Origin: Candidatus Bathyarchaeota archaeon | Lineage (GTDB): Archaea > Thermoproteota > Bathyarchaeia > Bathyarchaeales > Bathycorpusculaceae | Assembly (NCBI GenBank): GCA_026014485.1 | Contig: JAOZIE010000001.1 | Span: 192,395 to 256,394 of the forward strand | Reading direction: 5' to 3' | DNA length: 64,000 nucleotides | Shown: positions 1-8,111 of the stretch, in pieces | Layout: every line of letters begins with the position of its first letter | How positions within the stretch are numbered: position 1 is the first letter of the stretch | The notes under the pieces: generated by a model | The model's input: only the letters and a program-made list of their open reading frames with translations | The model's database searches: none | What the model was told of the DNA's origin: nothing | Program-made: the position numbers and the translations under genes

Positions 1-1
1 C

Positions 2-1072
2 GCCGTTATCTTAGGGACCAGACCTGAAATAATAAAATGTGCCCCCATTATACGTGAATGCCAAAGGTTACGCCAAGATTACTTTGTGCTACACACGGGA
101 CAGCATTACTCCTACAATATGGACAAAGTCTTTTTTGAACAGCTGAAGCTGCCAGAAGCCAAATACAACCTTGACGTAGGCTCAGGCTTACATGGAAAAC
201 AAACTGGCGAAATGCTAATCGGCATTGAAAAAGTGCTGAAGCAAGAACGGCCAGATGTAGTGCTGGTTCAAGGCGACACAAACACCGTGCTGTCGGGGGC
301 AATTGCAGCCGCGAAACTCGGCATCAAAATCGGGCACGTTGAAGCGGGGTTACGAAGCTACGACCGTAGCATGCCCGAAGAAATCAACAGGGTCTTAGCT
401 GACCACTGCTCGGACTTCCTGTTCGCTCCAACCGAAGAATCTATGCAGATCTTGATTCAGGAGGGTATAGACCGTGAAAGGGTATTCATGGTTGGCAATA
501 CAGTTGTTGACGCAGTCCGCCAGAACCTTAAGATAGCCAACACAGAGGCCCAGGTCTTCAACCGATTAGGGGTCGAAGCTGGAGAATACATGTTAGCTAC
601 AAGTCATAGGCAAGAAAACGTGGATGACAAAAAAAGATATGCAGGAATCATCCAAGGACTCAGGCGTGTTCAAAACGAATTTGGCATCCCACTGATTTAC
701 CCTGTTCATCCCAGAGCGAAAAAACAGCTCAACGCCTTCAACTTGGACACTGCGGGCTTAAAACTCGTGGAGCCTATGGATTACCTGACGTTTCTGCAGC
801 TTGAAAGCAAAGCAAAGCTGGTGTTGACAGATTCAGGAGGCGTCCAAGAAGAAACATGTATTCTGGGCGTGCCATGTGTCACCCTAAGGGATAACACCGA
901 GAGACCCGAAACTTTGTCCGTAGGTTCGAACATTCTTGCGGGCACCGAACCTCCAAGAATTCTCCAAGCAGCCAAAAAGATTTCTGCCAAAAAAGCAAAA
1001 TGGACTAATCCCTTCGGAGACGGCAAAACAGGACAACGGATAATCAAGGTGTTGATTGACCGCTTTTCATGA
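2..1072 (+). CDS. wecB: UDP-N-acetylglucosamine 2-epimerase (non-hydrolysing), 5' end cut by window edge
   Basis: Interconverts UDP-GlcNAc and UDP-ManNAc in the cytoplasm, supplying ManNAc-type sugars for surface glycans or N-glycans. The frame is open to the first bases and reads GTRPEIIK, the N-terminal signature of the family, so only a handful of residues are missing; an apparent GTG start at 86 would cut off this conserved segment and is rejected. Further family motifs are LHTGQHYS, QGDTNT, HVEAGLRS, SHRQENVD and DSGGVQEE, then the NTERPET segment near the C terminus. The visible 356 residues match the usual length of about 360-380. The next gene is on the opposite strand and encodes a secreted glycan-active protein, so a cell-surface polysaccharide locus probably extends to the left. 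The family call is secure; the glycan is unknown. Confidence 0.93.
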   Translation, partial: AVILGTRPEIIKCAPIIRECQRLRQDYFVLHTGQHYSYNMDKVFFEQLKLPEAKYNLDVGSGLHGKQTGEMLIGIEKVLKQERPDVVLVQGDTNTVLSGAIAAAKLGIKIGHVEAGLRSYDRSMPEEINRVLADHCSDFLFAPTEESMQILIQEGIDRERVFMVGNTVVDAVRQNLKIANTEAQVFNRLGVEAGEYMLATSHRQENVDDKKRYAGIIQGLRRVQNEFGIPLIYPVHPRAKKQLNAFNLDTAGLKLVEPMDYLTFLQLESKAKLVLTDSGGVQEETCILGVPCVTLRDNTERPETLSVGSNILAGTEPPRILQAAKKISAKKAKWTNPFGDGKTGQRIIKVLIDRFS

Positions 1073-1110
1073 GCAGAAAATCAAAACGGGAAAACTCGAA
1101 AGAAGGGGAG

Positions 1111-3486
1111 TTAGGGTCCGTTGTATGTGTTGCCTATTGAAACTGCATCGTAAAAGACTTGATGTGCCACATTTGTGCAGTCGCTGAATAAGCCCACATT
1201 AACCGAAGTCACATATCCAGCACCAGCCGAATTCTTATTAGACAAACCTATAATCTGATCCCCATCAAGCCAAACACCATACTCACCCAACAAAGAATCA
1301 ACCTTCACATACAACTCCAAACAATACCACGTATCCAAAGAAAAACTGTAAGAACAATCCGCATATTCCCAGCCAGCACCATTCCTATAACCAAGCTCCA
1401 CAAACAAACCACCACCACTCCTAGCAAAATTAACAAAACACAAATCCGAAGAACCACCAAAACCCATAACAAAAAAATACGTACCCACAGAAGGCAACGC
1501 ACCACCAAACTTAAAATACGCACGACAATAAACCACAGACTCCCCATCCAAACCAACACCACAAAAACCAGAAGGCCAAAAACCACCAGACACATCAACA
1601 CCAGCACAACACGCCCCCTCAACACCACCCAAACCAACAACACTCAAAGAACACCCAGAAGACACAAACTCCGACCACGCCGAAAAATCACCACTCTCAA
1701 ACCCATCCTCAAAAAGAACCACAGTTGGTTGGGTTACCGCTTTGAAATAAGCGACCAAAGTGTGGCTGGTTCCTGCGGCTTGTGTGGGCAAAGTTATAGG
1801 ATTTGCGGTCAGGTTGTTTCCGTCAAACAACCAATAGCTAAACGCGTAATTCGCAGTGGGTGAAGCGGTAACCGTCAAAGCTCCGGAGGTAACGTTGACG
1901 ACGCCTAAGGGGGTTGTGGTTCCACCAACGGAGCCGTCCACGTTTATGGAAACGAGCCACCCGTAAGGAGCAGGGTTTTGTTTGAAGAACGCAACCAAAG
2001 TGTGATTTGTGCCTGCAGTTTGGGCGGGTAGGACAATTGGATTTGAAGTTAAGTTAACGCCGTCAAATAGCCAGTAATCAAAAGAGTAATTCGTCGCTGG
2101 ATACGCGGTAACGGTTAAGGTACCTGAAGTAACGTTTTGCAGTCCAGATGGGGCCGTAGTTCCACCTGTGGACCCATTCACGGAAACCGATACAAGCCAG
2201 CCTTCAGGCTGAGGGACAGGTGTAAAGAAAGCTAATAGAGTATGGTTTGTTTCAGCGGTTTGGTTTGGCAGGGTCACAGGGTTTGAAGTTAGGGTATTCC
2301 CGTCAAAGAGCCATTTGCTGAAAGAGTAGTTCGCTGTGGGAGTTGCCGTCACGGTTAAGGTCCCTGAAGTGACATTTTGAGGTCCAGACGGGTTTGTCGT
2401 ACCACCAACAGAACCGTTAACGCTAACGGAAAGCAGCCACCAGTTTGGCGGTGGAGAAACCTCTGTGAAGTACGCAATTAAACTGTGGCTTGACCCTGCA
2501 GACTGCGAGGGCAAAATAACTGGATTTGACGTCAAGTTGGCGCCATCAAACAGCCAATAACTAAAAGAGTAGCCTGATGCAGGAGTAGCCGTAACCGTCA
2601 AAGACCCCGAGACGGAAACCGCCCCAGAGGGGCTAGTGCTACCGCCCAATGTTGGGTTTGACCCAATCGACACGGACCAATTGCTTGGTGGAGTAACTTG
2701 AGCCATCTCTTCTATCATGCTCCATGTCAACACATCGGGATTGCCCATATCTGGACTGGCACCGTTGATGTAACTTGTTCCAGCAAAACCATACTCTTTG
2801 AACAGAGGCCACACTTGAGTGTAATCCGTAACCCAACCATCGTCGAAACTTATAACGACAACCGCCTTTTGACCGTCATAAGCCGTGTATGCATCTCGCA
2901 TTGTTAAAGTTAACAGATTACCTTCATTTTGCTGCTCTTGGAGATAGCCCAAAATTTGCTCTAATCGGGTAGGGGTTATACCATAAGCGATTGGAGGGTC
3001 AGATACAGCATGAGTGTACAAGTTCAGTAACCCCTTATTGGCTATAGTTTCGTTTATCCAAGCTTTTATTTGGTTTAAACTTGTGTCTGCCTGCAAACTT
3101 GCACATGATAATGTATACCATTCAGGAACAGGGTAAGGCTCGGGGAAATAACTGCCTCCGCCTGCTGTTCTTCCACTTAGCCTAAACTGCGAAACTACAC
3201 TAATCACTTGACTGTTATACAGTCCTTCGGGGTAAGCAAAATGCAGAGGGGGAGGCAAACCGTGCTCCTGAAAAACAGAATCCATCGTTTGAAGCTCCCA
3301 CAGAATTTGGCTACTGTTTAGTAATACAAGCTGCGCGTGGTCAAAGGTATGGTCTTCGAAATTCCAAGCAGGTCCTGACGCAGGCGTATCCGCTTTCACC
3401 GACGATACAAAAACTGGAGAACATGCGCCAATAACTACTACCGCGATTATAATTAAGGCTGCAACTGAGCCCAAACCTCTGACCAT
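1111..3486 (-). CDS. Secreted deacetylase-like protein: permuted NodB domain, four repeats, C-terminal LamG-like domain
   Basis: 791 residues. Residues 1-33 form a hydrophobic signal peptide or anchor. The next ~240 residues hold carbohydrate esterase 4 (NodB) motifs in an unusual order: the metal-binding HxxxH motif (HTFDH, 46-50) and AYPEG (about 84-88) come first, a His in LYTHAV near 159 follows, and the catalytic FDDG motif comes last (214-217), followed by LTWSMIEEM, which normally precedes the HxxxH motif. This suggests a circularly permuted but complete catalytic domain. Residues ~268-590 are four tandem ~81-residue repeats, each with a TVTA-P...YSF-YWLFDG core, like bacterial InlB-type B repeats. 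The last ~200 residues begin FEDGFESGDFSAW and resemble a LamG-like sugar-binding domain. Likely acts outside the cell on an acetylated polysaccharide. The substrate is unknown, and the start follows from the signal peptide. Confidence 0.75.
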   Translation of the reverse strand: MVRGLGSVAALIIIAVVVIGACSPVFVSSVKADTPASGPAWNFEDHTFDHAQLVLLNSSQILWELQTMDSVFQEHGLPPPLHFAYPEGLYNSQVISVVSQFRLSGRTAGGGSYFPEPYPVPEWYTLSCASLQADTSLNQIKAWINETIANKGLLNLYTHAVSDPPIAYGITPTRLEQILGYLQEQQNEGNLLTLTMRDAYTAYDGQKAVVVISFDDGWVTDYTQVWPLFKEYGFAGTSYINGASPDMGNPDVLTWSMIEEMAQVTPPSNWSVSIGSNPTLGGSTSPSGAVSVSGSLTVTATPASGYSFSYWLFDGANLTSNPVILPSQSAGSSHSLIAYFTEVSPPPNWWLLSVSVNGSVGGTTNPSGPQNVTSGTLTVTATPTANYSFSKWLFDGNTLTSNPVTLPNQTAETNHTLLAFFTPVPQPEGWLVSVSVNGSTGGTTAPSGLQNVTSGTLTVTAYPATNYSFDYWLFDGVNLTSNPIVLPAQTAGTNHTLVAFFKQNPAPYGWLVSINVDGSVGGTTTPLGVVNVTSGALTVTASPTANYAFSYWLFDGNNLTANPITLPTQAAGTSHTLVAYFKAVTQPTVVLFEDGFESGDFSAWSEFVSSGCSLSVVGLGGVEGACCAGVDVSGGFWPSGFCGVGLDGESVVYCRAYFKFGGALPSVGTYFFVMGFGGSSDLCFVNFARSGGGLFVELGYRNGAGWEYADCSYSFSLDTWYCLELYVKVDSLLGEYGVWLDGDQIIGLSNKNSAGAGYVTSVNVGLFSDCTNVAHQVFYDAVSIGNTYNGP
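1728..2700 (-). repeat. Four tandem ~243-bp coding repeats
   Basis: Four consecutive in-frame direct repeats of about 81 codons lie inside the secreted deacetylase-like gene. Equivalent points are near 1740, 1982, 2223 and 2465. Each unit encodes an N/GWLVSV...GG-T-PSG...LTVTA-P...Y-F-YWLFDG...NP--LP-Q-AG-HTL-AFF pattern. The copies differ at many bases, so they are not recent duplicates. They probably form a stalk of beta-rich modules between the catalytic and C-terminal domains. Confidence 0.85.
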
Positions 3487-3715
3487 AAAAGTGAAAAACT
3501 CCAGTTAATGACTGCGTCTAGAAAAATTTTAAGAGTTGTGATTGCATCAGTGTACCCACAATTGCCAAATTCAGATAACAATTTTTTTCAGGAGCTACCA
3601 AATAATAGCCAAATCTGCATCAAACAAGCCGCAAAAACCTTGAGAAACAACGGTCTTTCTCAAATGAAGCAAACAGCATCGAGAGGCGCTCTGCGGAATT
3701 CAAACAAAAACAGGC

Positions 3716-4102
3716 TTATTTCTTAACGACAAGAACGTTACACTGAGCATCACTCACAACTTGTTTTGAAACGCTGCCCAGCAACATCGAAACTTTACCG
3801 CCTAACCCTCGACTCCCCACAACAATCAGGTCAAAGTTGTCTTGCTTAGCCATAGCCACCAAAGCTTTTGCAGGGTTGGAACCAAAAACGGATTCTGCCT
3901 CGTACTTTATGGACCTATTCTCCAGCGCATTTATTGCCTCTTCGATAACTTCATGAGCTTTCTTTTCGTTACCTTTCTCGTAGAAAGTGACTATTCGTAT
4001 AAAACCCGAAAACAGGTCAGCTACAGTTACAGCTTCAACTAATGCTTTTTTGGCCTGTGGAGAACCGTCAACACCTACAAGTATTCTGATCTTGGGGAAC
4101 AC
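3716..4102 (-). CDS. Universal stress protein (UspA family)
   Basis: A 128-residue single-domain Usp protein. It starts with the family's ILVGVDGS strand-loop and ends with the nucleotide-binding pattern GSRGLGG followed by LLGSVS and NVLVV, so it should be of the ATP-binding Usp class. Length matches single Usp domains (about 130-145). The start is a GTG at 4102, six codons before the conserved core. It is a stand-alone gene. Usp proteins are cytoplasmic stress or energy-status proteins, and the specific role here cannot be inferred. Confidence 0.9.
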   Translation of the reverse strand: MFPKIRILVGVDGSPQAKKALVEAVTVADLFSGFIRIVTFYEKGNEKKAHEVIEEAINALENRSIKYEAESVFGSNPAKALVAMAKQDNFDLIVVGSRGLGGKVSMLLGSVSKQVVSDAQCNVLVVKK

Positions 4103-4292
4103 TCGTTATCAAACATCAATAGTTTTTTGAACAGATAACATTTTCTGTAAATTACGATAAACGGAAAACTGTTGAGGCGCTCCCGTACTATCCGTCTCGT
4201 TCGTATACTGACAGTGGATAAGCAGTCTACAGGCACTTGTTTTGTGTTAACCCTTAAATAGCCATATTGAACACAGAATTTTCCGAAAACAA

Positions 4293-4604
4293 TTGGAAAA
4301 GCATCAAAAGAAATTTCACTTTCAAGAAATCAATTGGATAATCTGCTTTCCAGCCGATGGAAACACTGGAAAATACCGCGACTACGATGTCATGCTTGTA
4401 GAAGTAAAAAAGAGTCACGCAAGAAAAGCCAAGTTAGGCGAAATTTTGGATGAATCAAAAATCGACCAGAACTACCCGCATACAGTAGGCTATTTTAAAG
4501 CATGTTCAGGCGAGGCGGCAGCGTTTATGCCCGAGTATCTTGAGTTAAGGGAAATCAGAACGGTTGAAGAGTTCTGGGCTTTCCTTAACGCCCTAAACAT
4601 TTAG
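4293..4604 (+). CDS. Hypothetical protein, 103 aa
   Basis: Not recognised. It is a soluble, mixed-charge protein with no signal peptide or membrane segment. The middle is charged (YRDYDVMLVEVKKSHARKAK) and the C terminus reads as an amphipathic helix (VEEFWAFLNALNI). The start is a TTG at 4293. A TATA-like TTAAATA lies near 4253-4260, which would put transcription start about 10 bases before this codon. It stands alone between a stress protein and a hydrolase. Codon use looks like that of its neighbours, so it is probably a real gene. Confidence 0.55.
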   Translation: MEKHQKKFHFQEINWIICFPADGNTGKYRDYDVMLVEVKKSHARKAKLGEILDESKIDQNYPHTVGYFKACSGEAAAFMPEYLELREIRTVEEFWAFLNALNI

Positions 4605-4694
4605 ACTCCAGAGCCCGCCTCAGCTATAATCCTTATCGACCTGTTAAAGCAATAAATACGCATTTATCCTTAACTTTAAACGTCGGATGATAAT

Positions 4695-5612
4695 TTGCAG
4701 AACACCCAAACGGCAAAAACACAGTTGAAAGCTAACAGCAGTCAAACGGTTTCTTTACCTGAGGGCAGGCAACTTGGTTATCTCTCCGTAGGGGAAGGCG
4801 AGCCAGTGGTCTATTTCCACGGCACCGCAAGCAGCCGATTGGAACTGCTTCTTCTCAAAGACCTCGCGTACACGTACCAGTTTAGGTTAATCGGCTTTGA
4901 CCGCCCAGGCTATGGACTATCAACTTTTGCCCCACGTAGGAAACTGAGCGATATCAATGCAGACATCAACTTCTTGGCTGACCATATTGAGCTGGACAAG
5001 TTTGCTGTGCTCAGCTGGTCAGGTGGGGGGCCGTTCGCTCTAGCTTACGCGTCGCACTTTTCTGAACGCGTAACTAAAATGGTGGTTGTTGGTTCACCCG
5101 CGTTGCCTTTTGACGCTTCAAAGGCACACAACAATAATCCTCTGGCGCGTTTCGCCATGAAAGTCCCACCTGTTGCCATGTGGGTTCTGAGGATGATACG
5201 GAATTCAGTTTTGAACGCCAACCAAGACATAGAAGCATTCTTAAACTCAGACCGCGGCAGAAAAATGCTTGCCGAATGGCCCAGTTCCGACCAAAAGTTT
5301 TTTGCCAATCCAGCGTGGCTGAAGTTAATGTACGGTTCAATGGCGGAAGGCTTTAGGCAAAACAATGATTCGGTAAAAACGGTCTTTCAGGAGCATCGGT
5401 TGTTCATGAAGCCATGGGATGAACCTTTATGGCGCATTCCTCGAAACAAACTCGCTGTTTGGCAGGGCGCTGAAGACAGAACGTGTACCGTAGAAAACGC
5501 TCACAATCTTGTTGAAGCTGTTGCAGGAGCACATCTAGAGGTGTTCAGCGATGAGGGACACTGTGTTATGTTCAATAAACTTGACAAACTATCTTTGGAA
5601 CTCCGCAAATAA
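4695..5612 (+). CDS. Alpha/beta-fold hydrolase
   Basis: 305 residues with the alpha/beta hydrolase layout. The oxyanion strand is VVYFHGTASS (about 38-47), a GFDRPGYG segment lies near 67-74, and the nucleophile elbow is SWSGGG with Ser at about 109. The first elbow position is Ser rather than the usual Gly. An acid candidate lies in GAEDRT, and the catalytic His is in DEGHCVM near the C terminus. A helical cap of about 100 residues lies between them. Likely an esterase, lipase or related hydrolase with unknown substrate. The start is a TTG at 4695; the first ~16 residues are low in conservation. Confidence 0.85.
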   Translation: MQNTQTAKTQLKANSSQTVSLPEGRQLGYLSVGEGEPVVYFHGTASSRLELLLLKDLAYTYQFRLIGFDRPGYGLSTFAPRRKLSDINADINFLADHIELDKFAVLSWSGGGPFALAYASHFSERVTKMVVVGSPALPFDASKAHNNNPLARFAMKVPPVAMWVLRMIRNSVLNANQDIEAFLNSDRGRKMLAEWPSSDQKFFANPAWLKLMYGSMAEGFRQNNDSVKTVFQEHRLFMKPWDEPLWRIPRNKLAVWQGAEDRTCTVENAHNLVEAVAGAHLEVFSDEGHCVMFNKLDKLSLELRK

Positions 5613-5678
5613 TTTTTTCGAAAAAAATAAAGAGCAATATTTTTAACCGCTGAAGGCCCTCTTTTCATCTTGAGAGTT

Positions 5679-6095
5679 ATGCCCAAAGTAGAAGAGGTCA
5701 TGACAAGAGGCGTTTTAACCGTTGACAGCAACACAACTGTTGTAGAAGCCGCAGAGTTAATGGCCCAAAAAGGAGTGGGAGATGTGGTGGTCACAGAAAA
5801 TAACCGCCCAAGAGGGATAGTCACTGAAAGAGATTTCGTCAGAAGAGTCATAGCAAAAAAGAGGCCGCTGGATACCAAAATCGCGGATGTAATGACCACA
5901 CCGCTCATAACCATCGAGCCCGATGCTTCGCTTAATGAGGCGGCTAGGAAAATGGTTAACAACAAAATCAGGAGACTACCGGTCATCAAGGAACACAAAC
6001 TTGTTGGAATAATTGTGGTTTCCGATTTTGCCAAGCATCTGAGCAAAAAGACGCTGACAGAAACTGTATTGGAAGCAATTTGGCGCTACCCATAG
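5679..6095 (+). CDS. CBS-domain pair protein
   Basis: A small protein made of two CBS motifs. The first begins VEEVMTRGVLTVDSNTTV and the second begins IADVMTTPLITIEPDASL; each is followed by the typical ARKMVN/AELMAQK helix and a VGIIVVSDF or RGIVTERDF strand-turn. CBS pairs bind adenosine nucleotides and usually sense energy state. No partner domain is attached. I take the ATG at 5679; a TTG at 5670 is an alternative that adds three residues. An AT-rich ATATTTTTAA at about 5637-5646 is a plausible TATA box and would give almost no leader. Confidence 0.88.
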   Translation: MPKVEEVMTRGVLTVDSNTTVVEAAELMAQKGVGDVVVTENNRPRGIVTERDFVRRVIAKKRPLDTKIADVMTTPLITIEPDASLNEAARKMVNNKIRRLPVIKEHKLVGIIVVSDFAKHLSKKTLTETVLEAIWRYP

Positions 6096-6181
6096 AACAG
6101 AAACGCCCTTGACTACCAAACATGCTTAAGTTCGGGTAACCGTTGTCTACACGTTAAATTTTGGTTAAGTTACTTTGAGAG

Positions 6182-7033
6182 CTACCTTGAGGGTTCTCGC
6201 ATGATTCTTGCGTCTTTCACTTCGTAGATTACTTCAGCTACGTTTCTCAGGTTTATTGTGTCTATCTCTTCAATCATGCGGTTAACCATTCTTCCGACAA
6301 CTAGAACAAACACGTTCAAGCCTCTGGATGCGGCTATGGCTGCGGCGCTGCTGATGCCGAATTCAAGGTCAGCTGTGAGCCCCATTTTGTTCAGGACAGC
6401 TCTTCCGACTGCACCCATTACGCCGACGCGGTCTGGTTTGAAGTCATCGTAAAACGATTTAACTTTAACTAAGTCAACTGCTCTTGACCCGCCTCTTCTT
6501 ATGCTGGGCAATTTAACAATGAGTATCTTGCCATGTTTCAGTTTGAGTTTTCCCTGCAGATTCTTTAACCCAAGGTCTTCTTCAGGTTTTGCGTTTGCCA
6601 TAGCGGTACCTTTGGCTTCGGCGTTAGGGTCATCTGTAGCCACGGTGTACATTACGCCTTCCTTCATTATGATGCCTACCTCGTCTCCTGCTTTGACTGA
6701 TTGGGTGGCTATAGCGGGAAGGGCACGTTCAATTTTCATTTCGCGTTTGATTGAGGTAAGGTAGTCCTCCAAGTGCCTCAGGTCGTCACGGAGTTTTGCT
6801 GTTCCCTTAGCGGTAAGCCGGTAGTCTGCGCGCTCTGAACCCGTTTCGAGTAGACCTTCTTTAGCTAGTTTTTTGAAGTACTTGGATACTGCCTGAATTG
6901 TAATACCTAATGCGTCGGCTATGTCTTTTTGTTTGACGTGGGGTTGGTTACGCATTATTTCTATGAGAATTTGGAATTTGGTTAATTCGCCTTTGTCGCG
7001 TAAGAACAGGTTTTTCGAGGTCTTTCTCGGCAA
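6182..7033 (-). CDS. Winged-helix transcriptional regulator, divergent from cbiMNQO
   Basis: 283 residues. Residues ~17-75 form a winged helix-turn-helix (QKDIADALGITIQAVSKYFK recognition region, then a LLETG...YRLTAKG wing). The remaining ~170 residues form a conserved but unnamed archaeal domain with GDEVGIIMKEG, a GGSRAVDLVKV segment and a GVMGAVGRAVLNKMG segment, perhaps for ligand sensing. The gene is divergent from the cobalt transporter operon, and the 90-bp shared gap holds two inverted repeats, so control of cobalt uptake is a reasonable inference. The start is TTG at 7033. Metal or corrinoid sensing is not shown by any recognisable ligand site. Confidence 0.75.
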   Translation of the reverse strand: MPRKTSKNLFLRDKGELTKFQILIEIMRNQPHVKQKDIADALGITIQAVSKYFKKLAKEGLLETGSERADYRLTAKGTAKLRDDLRHLEDYLTSIKREMKIERALPAIATQSVKAGDEVGIIMKEGVMYTVATDDPNAEAKGTAMANAKPEEDLGLKNLQGKLKLKHGKILIVKLPSIRRGGSRAVDLVKVKSFYDDFKPDRVGVMGAVGRAVLNKMGLTADLEFGISSAAAIAASRGLNVFVLVVGRMVNRMIEEIDTINLRNVAEVIYEVKDARIMREPSR

Positions 7034-7049
7034 TTCTGGTTAACCCAAA

Positions 7050-7065
7050 TTTAACTTTAGTTAAA
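7050..7065. promoter_or_regulatory. Candidate operator: perfect inverted repeat
   Basis: TTTAACT-TT-AGTTAAA is a perfect 7-bp inverted repeat with a 2-bp centre. It lies 17 bp upstream of the regulator start and about 57 bp before cbiM. The adjacent 7041-7046 region also carries a GTTAAC-like half. The size and symmetry fit a winged-helix dimer site, so autoregulation plus control of cbiMNQO is inferred. Confidence 0.45.
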
Positions 7066-7082
7066 CAAAGATTAATAAGTGT

Positions 7083-7099
7083 TTGGATGGATAATCCAA
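7083..7099. promoter_or_regulatory. Second inverted repeat before cbiM
   Basis: TTGGAT-GGATA-ATCCAA has 6-bp arms and a 5-bp spacer. It lies between the probable AT-rich promoter element (about 7070-7079) and the cbiM start at 7123, where a repressor or an RNA hairpin could act. It differs in sequence from the repeat at 7050-7065. Confidence 0.35.
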
Positions 7100-7122
7100 T
7101 TCAATAAGAGGTACAAGACACA

Positions 7123-7821
7123 ATGCACATAATGGAAGGATTTCTACCCTCCCCATGGTGGGAAATCTGGTTTGCGATCACCATACCAATAGTCGCGTAT
7201 GGAATCTACCGGCTCACCAAAATCACGAAAAGTCATCCTGAAGCTAAGCCGCTTTTGGCGCTTATGGGGGCATTCATTTTTGTTCTTTCAGCCCTCAAAC
7301 TGCCTTCAGTTACGGGCAGTTGTTCGCATCCGACTGGAGCAGGGTTAGCTGCGGTAGTTGTTGGACCAGGCATCACATCTGTTCTCTCGCTAATTGTTCT
7401 GGTATTCCAAGCTTTGCTTTTGGCTCACGGAGGATTAACAACACTTGGCGCTAACACATTCTCAATGGGGATTGTTGGACCATTCGCAGCATACGCCATT
7501 TGGATAGCCGCAAAAAAAGCGCGGTTACCAACTTCGGTAGGAGTGTTTCTCGCGGCTACACTGGGGGATTTACTCACTTACGTCACTACTTCAGCTCAAC
7601 TTGCAGTTGCTTTCCCGTCAAACGGGGGCATCATGGGGTCATTCCTGAATTTCGGAGGAATCTTTGCAGTCACACAAATTCCGTTGGCGATAGGCGAGGG
7701 CATCTTGGCAGTAATACTGTTTGACTTCTTGGCTAAGTACAAAGGAAAACTCTTGGACAGCCTAAAGGTCATAAAATTGCCCACAGTTGGAGCTACCGGA
7801 AGACAGGAGGAAGGACAATGA
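7123..7821 (+). CDS. cbiM: Cobalt ECF transporter S component CbiM
   Basis: 232-residue membrane protein beginning [13 protein letters not shown], the CbiM signature in which the second-position His and nearby residues bind Co2+. Several hydrophobic segments follow, with a conserved [11 protein letters not shown] loop near residues 65-75 and the [13 protein letters not shown] and [14 protein letters not shown] motifs of the family. It is the substrate-capture subunit in the cytoplasmic membrane. An AAGAGGT ribosome-binding site precedes the ATG. It overlaps cbiN by ATGA, giving a translationally coupled cbiMNQO operon. Confidence 0.96.
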   Translation: MHIMEGFLPSPWWEIWFAITIPIVAYGIYRLTKITKSHPEAKPLLALMGAFIFVLSALKLPSVTGSCSHPTGAGLAAVVVGPGITSVLSLIVLVFQALLLAHGGLTTLGANTFSMGIVGPFAAYAIWIAAKKARLPTSVGVFLAATLGDLLTYVTTSAQLAVAFPSNGGIMGSFLNFGGIFAVTQIPLAIGEGILAVILFDFLAKYKGKLLDSLKVIKLPTVGATGRQEEGQ

Positions 7822-8093
7822 ACCAGAAGCATCTCATCCTTGTAATAATCATGGTAGCTCTTTTTGTGGCGCCACTTATTCTTAGCCCGGCTTCGGATTT
7901 TGAGGGGGCAGACGGCGCTGCCGAGCAGGCGATAAGCGACACAGGCTACACGCCATGGTTCACCCCAATTTGGGAACCGCCAAGTGGCGAGATAGAAAGC
8001 TTGTTGTTTGCGCTACAAGCAGCTATTGGCGCGATAGTTATAGGTTACTTTGTCGGGTACGAGAAAGGAAAGAGGGCAAAGAAAAAAGAGTAA
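7818..8093 (+). CDS. cbiN: Cobalt transporter accessory protein CbiN
   Basis: 91 residues with two transmembrane segments (about 5-22 and 63-81) around an extracytoplasmic loop containing the family's ADG/YTPWF region. A lysine-rich tail (KGKRAKKKE) follows. CbiN assists cobalt loading of CbiM. The start overlaps the cbiM stop by 4 bases and cbiQ follows after 18 bases. Length and layout match the family. Confidence 0.93.
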   Translation: MNQKHLILVIIMVALFVAPLILSPASDFEGADGAAEQAISDTGYTPWFTPIWEPPSGEIESLLFALQAAIGAIVIGYFVGYEKGKRAKKKE

Positions 8094-8111
8094 CCTAAAC
8101 CAGTTTATACA

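Noticed and set aside
1290..1722. Diversity-generating retroelement target in the surface protein's C-terminal domain
   Set aside because: No reverse transcriptase or template repeat is visible, and the skew is depletion of A on the coding strand, which does not fit adenine-directed mutagenesis.
3508..3726. 72-codon frame between the surface protein and the stress protein
   Set aside because: No ribosome site, no recognisable features, and it overlaps the end of the stress-protein gene.
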